Source: an uncultured Eggerthellaceae bacterium
Lineage (GTDB): Bacteria; Actinomycetota; Coriobacteriia; Coriobacteriales; Eggerthellaceae
NCBI GenBank assembly: GCA_947566075.1
Contig: CANOIM010000005.1
Location: 62,001 to 126,000 of the forward strand
Reading direction: 5' to 3'
DNA: 64,000 nt
Both the position numbers and the translations under genes were made by a program. Below the pieces are notes generated by a model. The model did no database searches, was not told the origin of the DNA, and saw nothing but the letters and a program-made list of their open reading frames with translations. The number at the start of each line of letters is the position of its first letter. Positions within the stretch are counted from its first letter, which is position 1. Shown piece by piece: positions 61,659-64,000 of the stretch.

Positions 61659-61693
61659 AATGCCAGCACCTTCTGAGAGATAAGCAGATAGGC

Positions 61694-61725
61694 GAAGGGC
61701 CCGCCTCCTGAGAAGCGGGCCCTTC
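61694..61725. terminator. hairpin between the convergent tlpA-type and VOC genes
   Basis: Eleven-bp perfect stem GAAGGGCCCGC/GCGGGCCCTTC with a 10-nt loop, placed 36 nt after the rightward stop and 20 nt before the leftward stop. Neither side has a strong T run, yet its position suggests a shared terminator. Confidence 0.55.
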
Positions 61726-61744
61726 AAGGTGTTGGGCGAGGAGC

Positions 61745-62212
61745 TTACTCCAAAGCGCCGATGTTGTCTTGGACGGCTTCGATGCGCTCACCGCCGGGGC
61801 CGCGGAAGAACATGATCTTCAGCTTGGCTCCCCCGTCACCGTAGACGGTGAACACGTCATCATCCTTTGCACCCAACGGACGGTCGAAGGGGCAGAGCGC
61901 GTCGAAGGGACCGGCTTCGATGGCAACACCCCTCTCGTTCAGGCGCGCCACGATCTCATCCATATCCTGAACGCGCACAGCGAAGTGGTTGAGGCACGCT
62001 TTCGCCGCCTGGATGGTGGCCTTGTCCTCTTGCTCCAATAGCTCGATGACAACGCCGTCGTCGCTCTTCACCCAGGCCATCTTGAGCGGCTTATCCCCTT
62101 CCATGGTCTCGGTTGAGAACAGGTGCCGAAAGCCCAGGACGTCGGTGTAGAAGCCAATGGACTCTTGGATGTCATCGCAATAGGCGCCGATGTGATGCGG
62201 TGCTATCTTCAT
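61745..62212 (-). CDS. VOC (glyoxalase/dioxygenase-fold) protein
   Basis: A 155-aa vicinal-oxygen-chelate protein. N-terminal KIAPHHIGAYCDDIQESIGFYTDVLGF and C-terminal NHFAVRVQDMDEIVARLNERGV are the two beta-alpha-beta-beta-beta modules. Metal ligands likely include the His near residue 7, Glu in VVIELLEQ, His in LNHFAV and a late acidic residue. It lies 25 nt after the transhydroxylase small-subunit gene, so it may act on a downstream intermediate; the reaction is not known. Confidence 0.8.
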   Translation of the reverse strand: MKIAPHHIGAYCDDIQESIGFYTDVLGFRHLFSTETMEGDKPLKMAWVKSDDGVVIELLEQEDKATIQAAKACLNHFAVRVQDMDEIVARLNERGVAIEAGPFDALCPFDRPLGAKDDDVFTVYGDGGAKLKIMFFRGPGGERIEAVQDNIGALE

Positions 62213-62237
62213 GGCCCGCTTCCCCTTTCTGGCTCAT

Positions 62238-63059
62238 CTAGCCCTTGTACATGGCGATGGTACCGGCGTTCAAGTCCTTGTCCTTCGTGGAGATGAAGTC
62301 AGTCACATGGCGCGGCAGGTATCCATCGAAGGTCACGTCGATGGCGTAATCGGCTGGCTCGATCTGCTTGAACCAGAAATCCCCAAAGTCATCGGTCTTC
62401 TGGGTGTAGGTCTTGCCGGTCTCCAGATTGGTGATGGTCACGTCAGCCCCGATCAGCACCTCTTCCTCTTCAAGGTCAGCCACTTCTCCGGCCAAGAAGC
62501 GCTTCGGGATGTTCAGGTAATGGACGCGGGGCTTCGTGCCAGCGGCGCACTGCAGATCCTCCGCCTGGGCCAGCAGGTCCTTCAGGTCCTCTTCTTCACC
62601 GAAGATGAGGGCATTGTGGGCGCAGGCATCCACGCAGCGCGGGATGGTCCAGCCGTCATCCAGCAGGTGAGCGCAACCGGTGCACTTCTGCGGAAGGGCC
62701 AGGGCCTCGTTCCAATACACCACGCCGTAGGGGCACGCATCCACGATGGCGCGCTGATCCTTGGCCTTGGCTGGATCGATGATGACCAGACCGTCATCGC
62801 GGCGATACACCGCACCATCCTTAGCAGCCTTCATGCAAGGAGCGTCCTCGCAATGCTGGCACAGGATGGGGGTATAGGACACGCGCACCTTCGGAGTTTG
62901 ACCGCGCTCCTCCTCTTTGACGTTCATCCAGAATTGCCCGGTGTCAGGCTGAGGAGCCGCGTAGGGCATCCAATCGTTGTCGCAGTGCTCGTCCTTGCAG
63001 ACCAGCTGGCAGCTGCGACAACCGATGCAGCGATCGAGGTCTATGATGAAAGTCTTCAT
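62238..63059 (-). CDS. transhydroxylase-type iron-sulfur subunit (BthL-like)
   Basis: A 273-aa ferredoxin subunit. Cys sets: CIGCRSCQLVCKDEHC, CQHCEDAPC, CPYG and CTGCAHLLDDGWTIPRCVDAC, enough for three [4Fe-4S] clusters. The last 80 residues (GADVTITNLETGKTYTQKTDDFGDFWFKQIEPADYAIDVTFDGYLP) form a Cna-B/transthyretin-like domain. That combination is the hallmark of the pyrogallol-phloroglucinol transhydroxylase small subunit. It follows the large-subunit gene by 3 nt. Confidence 0.88.
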   Translation of the reverse strand: MKTFIIDLDRCIGCRSCQLVCKDEHCDNDWMPYAAPQPDTGQFWMNVKEEERGQTPKVRVSYTPILCQHCEDAPCMKAAKDGAVYRRDDGLVIIDPAKAKDQRAIVDACPYGVVYWNEALALPQKCTGCAHLLDDGWTIPRCVDACAHNALIFGEEEDLKDLLAQAEDLQCAAGTKPRVHYLNIPKRFLAGEVADLEEEEVLIGADVTITNLETGKTYTQKTDDFGDFWFKQIEPADYAIDVTFDGYLPRHVTDFISTKDKDLNAGTIAMYKG

Positions 63060-63062
63060 GGG

Positions 63063-64000
63063 CTAGGCTCCTTCCACGATCTTATCGATGGCGATCTGAC
63101 CCGTCTCTGCCTCATAGATGCGCTCGAACGCCTCGGGATACTGCTTGGCAAGCTCGAACACGTCCACCTTCTCCAGGTTCACCAAGAAGCTGTTGGTCAC
63201 CTCACCAGGGGCATTCTTGGAAGTGGTGTTCGACGGGCAGATGAGGTTGTTCGCGCCCGCTCGGTCAAGCTCACCCAACACGATGTTGTCAACGCGTGCG
63301 CCATGGTCTTGATAGACGGCATGGGGGATGACGCGCTCAGATAGGCGGATGCCACCCAGCACGGCACCGCGTTCGTTGTACATCTTCACGATGTCGCCGT
63401 CCTCCACGCCAAGGACCACTGCATCCTTCGGATTGACCCAGATCGGCTCATACCTGTAGCCGTCAGGCCCCATGACCTTGCAGGTCTCTATCTCGCGGCA
63501 CCAGGTATTGTCATCATTCTGCGCATGGACGCGCCACCGGGGATGGTTGGTGATGAGCAAGAACGGATACTCTTCCGCACGCGGATGAAGGAAGCTCTCC
63601 GTATGGGACTCACCGTAGGGCACGAAGTGCGGCACTGGCGGACGCTCCTCGTCATCAGGGAAGAACTGCTCCAACAGCGTTGACTTGAATTCGATGAGGC
63701 CCGTGGGGGTCTTCAGCGGATTGCTCTCAGGGTCATCATAGAACGGGCGCATGCCGCGCGGGTCATCTTCCCAATCCTTCGCCGTGGGCACGACGAAGTA
63801 GCCCTTCTCCATGAACTCCTCGTAGGACACCATGTCTTGGACGCCGGAGTTGTCGAAGCCCTTCTTGATGAGCTCGTCTTCGGTGCCACCCACGTATTCC
63901 TCGTATAGGCCAAGCTTCTTGGCAACCTCGCCCACGGCCTCGAAGTCAGACAGGGATTCTCCCACGTGTGGGATGGCCTGCTCTTCGTGCATCAGCATGT
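63063..64000 (-). CDS. transhydroxylase-type molybdopterin large subunit, C-terminal part
   Basis: The frame is open to the right window edge; about 312 codons, the last third of an enzyme normally near 850-900 aa, are visible. Segments such as LLITNHPRWRVHAQNDDNTWCREIETCK and DGDIVKMYNERGAVLGGIRLSERV form the C-terminal MGD-binding domain of the AthL group. AthL moves a hydroxyl group between pyrogallol-type rings without net redox change. Substrate here could be pyrogallol, gallate-derived or another polyphenol. The true start is outside the window. Confidence 0.85.
   Translation of the reverse strand, partial: MLMHEEQAIPHVGESLSDFEAVGEVAKKLGLYEEYVGGTEDELIKKGFDNSGVQDMVSYEEFMEKGYFVVPTAKDWEDDPRGMRPFYDDPESNPLKTPTGLIEFKSTLLEQFFPDDEERPPVPHFVPYGESHTESFLHPRAEEYPFLLITNHPRWRVHAQNDDNTWCREIETCKVMGPDGYRYEPIWVNPKDAVVLGVEDGDIVKMYNERGAVLGGIRLSERVIPHAVYQDHGARVDNIVLGELDRAGANNLICPSNTTSKNAPGEVTNSFLVNLEKVDVFELAKQYPEAFERIYEAETGQIAIDKIVEGA

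Noticed and set aside
62211..63344. A 377-codon plus-strand frame opposite the BthL-like and large-subunit genes
   Set aside because: Antisense shadow of conserved iron-sulfur and molybdopterin genes; no motif of its own.
1..64000. tRNA, rRNA, insertion sequences, integrases, attachment sites and a replication origin
   Set aside because: None was recognised. No transposase or recombinase motifs were seen, although very short remnants could be missed by eye.

Overview
The window looks like chromosome from an anaerobic, fairly high-GC actinobacterium of the class Coriobacteriia, most likely family Eggerthellaceae. Three things suggest this: molybdopterin enzymes of the DMSO-reductase family resembling gut catechol dehydroxylases and a pyrogallol/phloroglucinol transhydroxylase, a LuxR regulator with a multi-span membrane domain, and a type I-C CRISPR-Cas locus. 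Genus cannot be settled from the sequence alone.

Layout. 0-10 kb: end of a DNA glycosylase gene, a glutaredoxin, a response regulator/histidine kinase/ABC exporter operon reading leftward, then small housekeeping genes (SanA-like protein, secreted nuclease, thioredoxin, LMW phosphatase, gamma-carbonic anhydrase). 10-13 kb: a MazE-like/PIN toxin-antitoxin pair and three membrane proteins. 13-26 kb is a defence island: CRISPR array 1, a self-inhibited Fic protein with a palindromic operator, a tiny unannotated type I toxin-antitoxin locus, CRISPR array 2, a complete leftward cas3-5-8c-7-4-1-2 operon, and a second PIN toxin-antitoxin pair. Between cas3 and that pair lies the most interesting element: a solitary diverged CRISPR repeat followed by a guide-like sequence and an intrinsic terminator. 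The guide matches DNA just upstream of cas3 at 16 of 17 positions, beside a TTT PAM-like triplet. This has the layout of a crRNA-like RNA that lets the Cas complex repress its own operon.

26-42 kb: a SemiSWEET transporter, ThpR and SfsA, then a coupled leftward operon (hybrid sensor kinase, giant BspA-like leucine-rich-repeat protein, MoxR ATPase, DUF58 protein, transglutaminase-like membrane protein whose catalytic Cys is Ala). Rightward come fchA and a FolD that has lost two residues needed for cyclohydrolase activity, and a ferritin-like protein. 42-52 kb: Ser/Thr kinase with HTH partner, lipoprotein, AbiE type IV toxin-antitoxin, MarR/MATE pair, VanZ-RDD protein, Na+/H+ antiporter.

51.6-64 kb is anaerobic respiration and aromatic metabolism: a leftward operon of molybdopterin oxidoreductase, small Fe-S protein, two small proteins and an MFS transporter; a trigger-factor-like chaperone; and a membrane LuxR regulator split by a (C)9 tract. 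An identical 23-bp palindrome lies upstream of both the oxidoreductase and the chaperone/LuxR genes, so these probably form one regulon. CcdA/TlpA thiol-redox genes follow, then a transhydroxylase-type operon running off the right edge.
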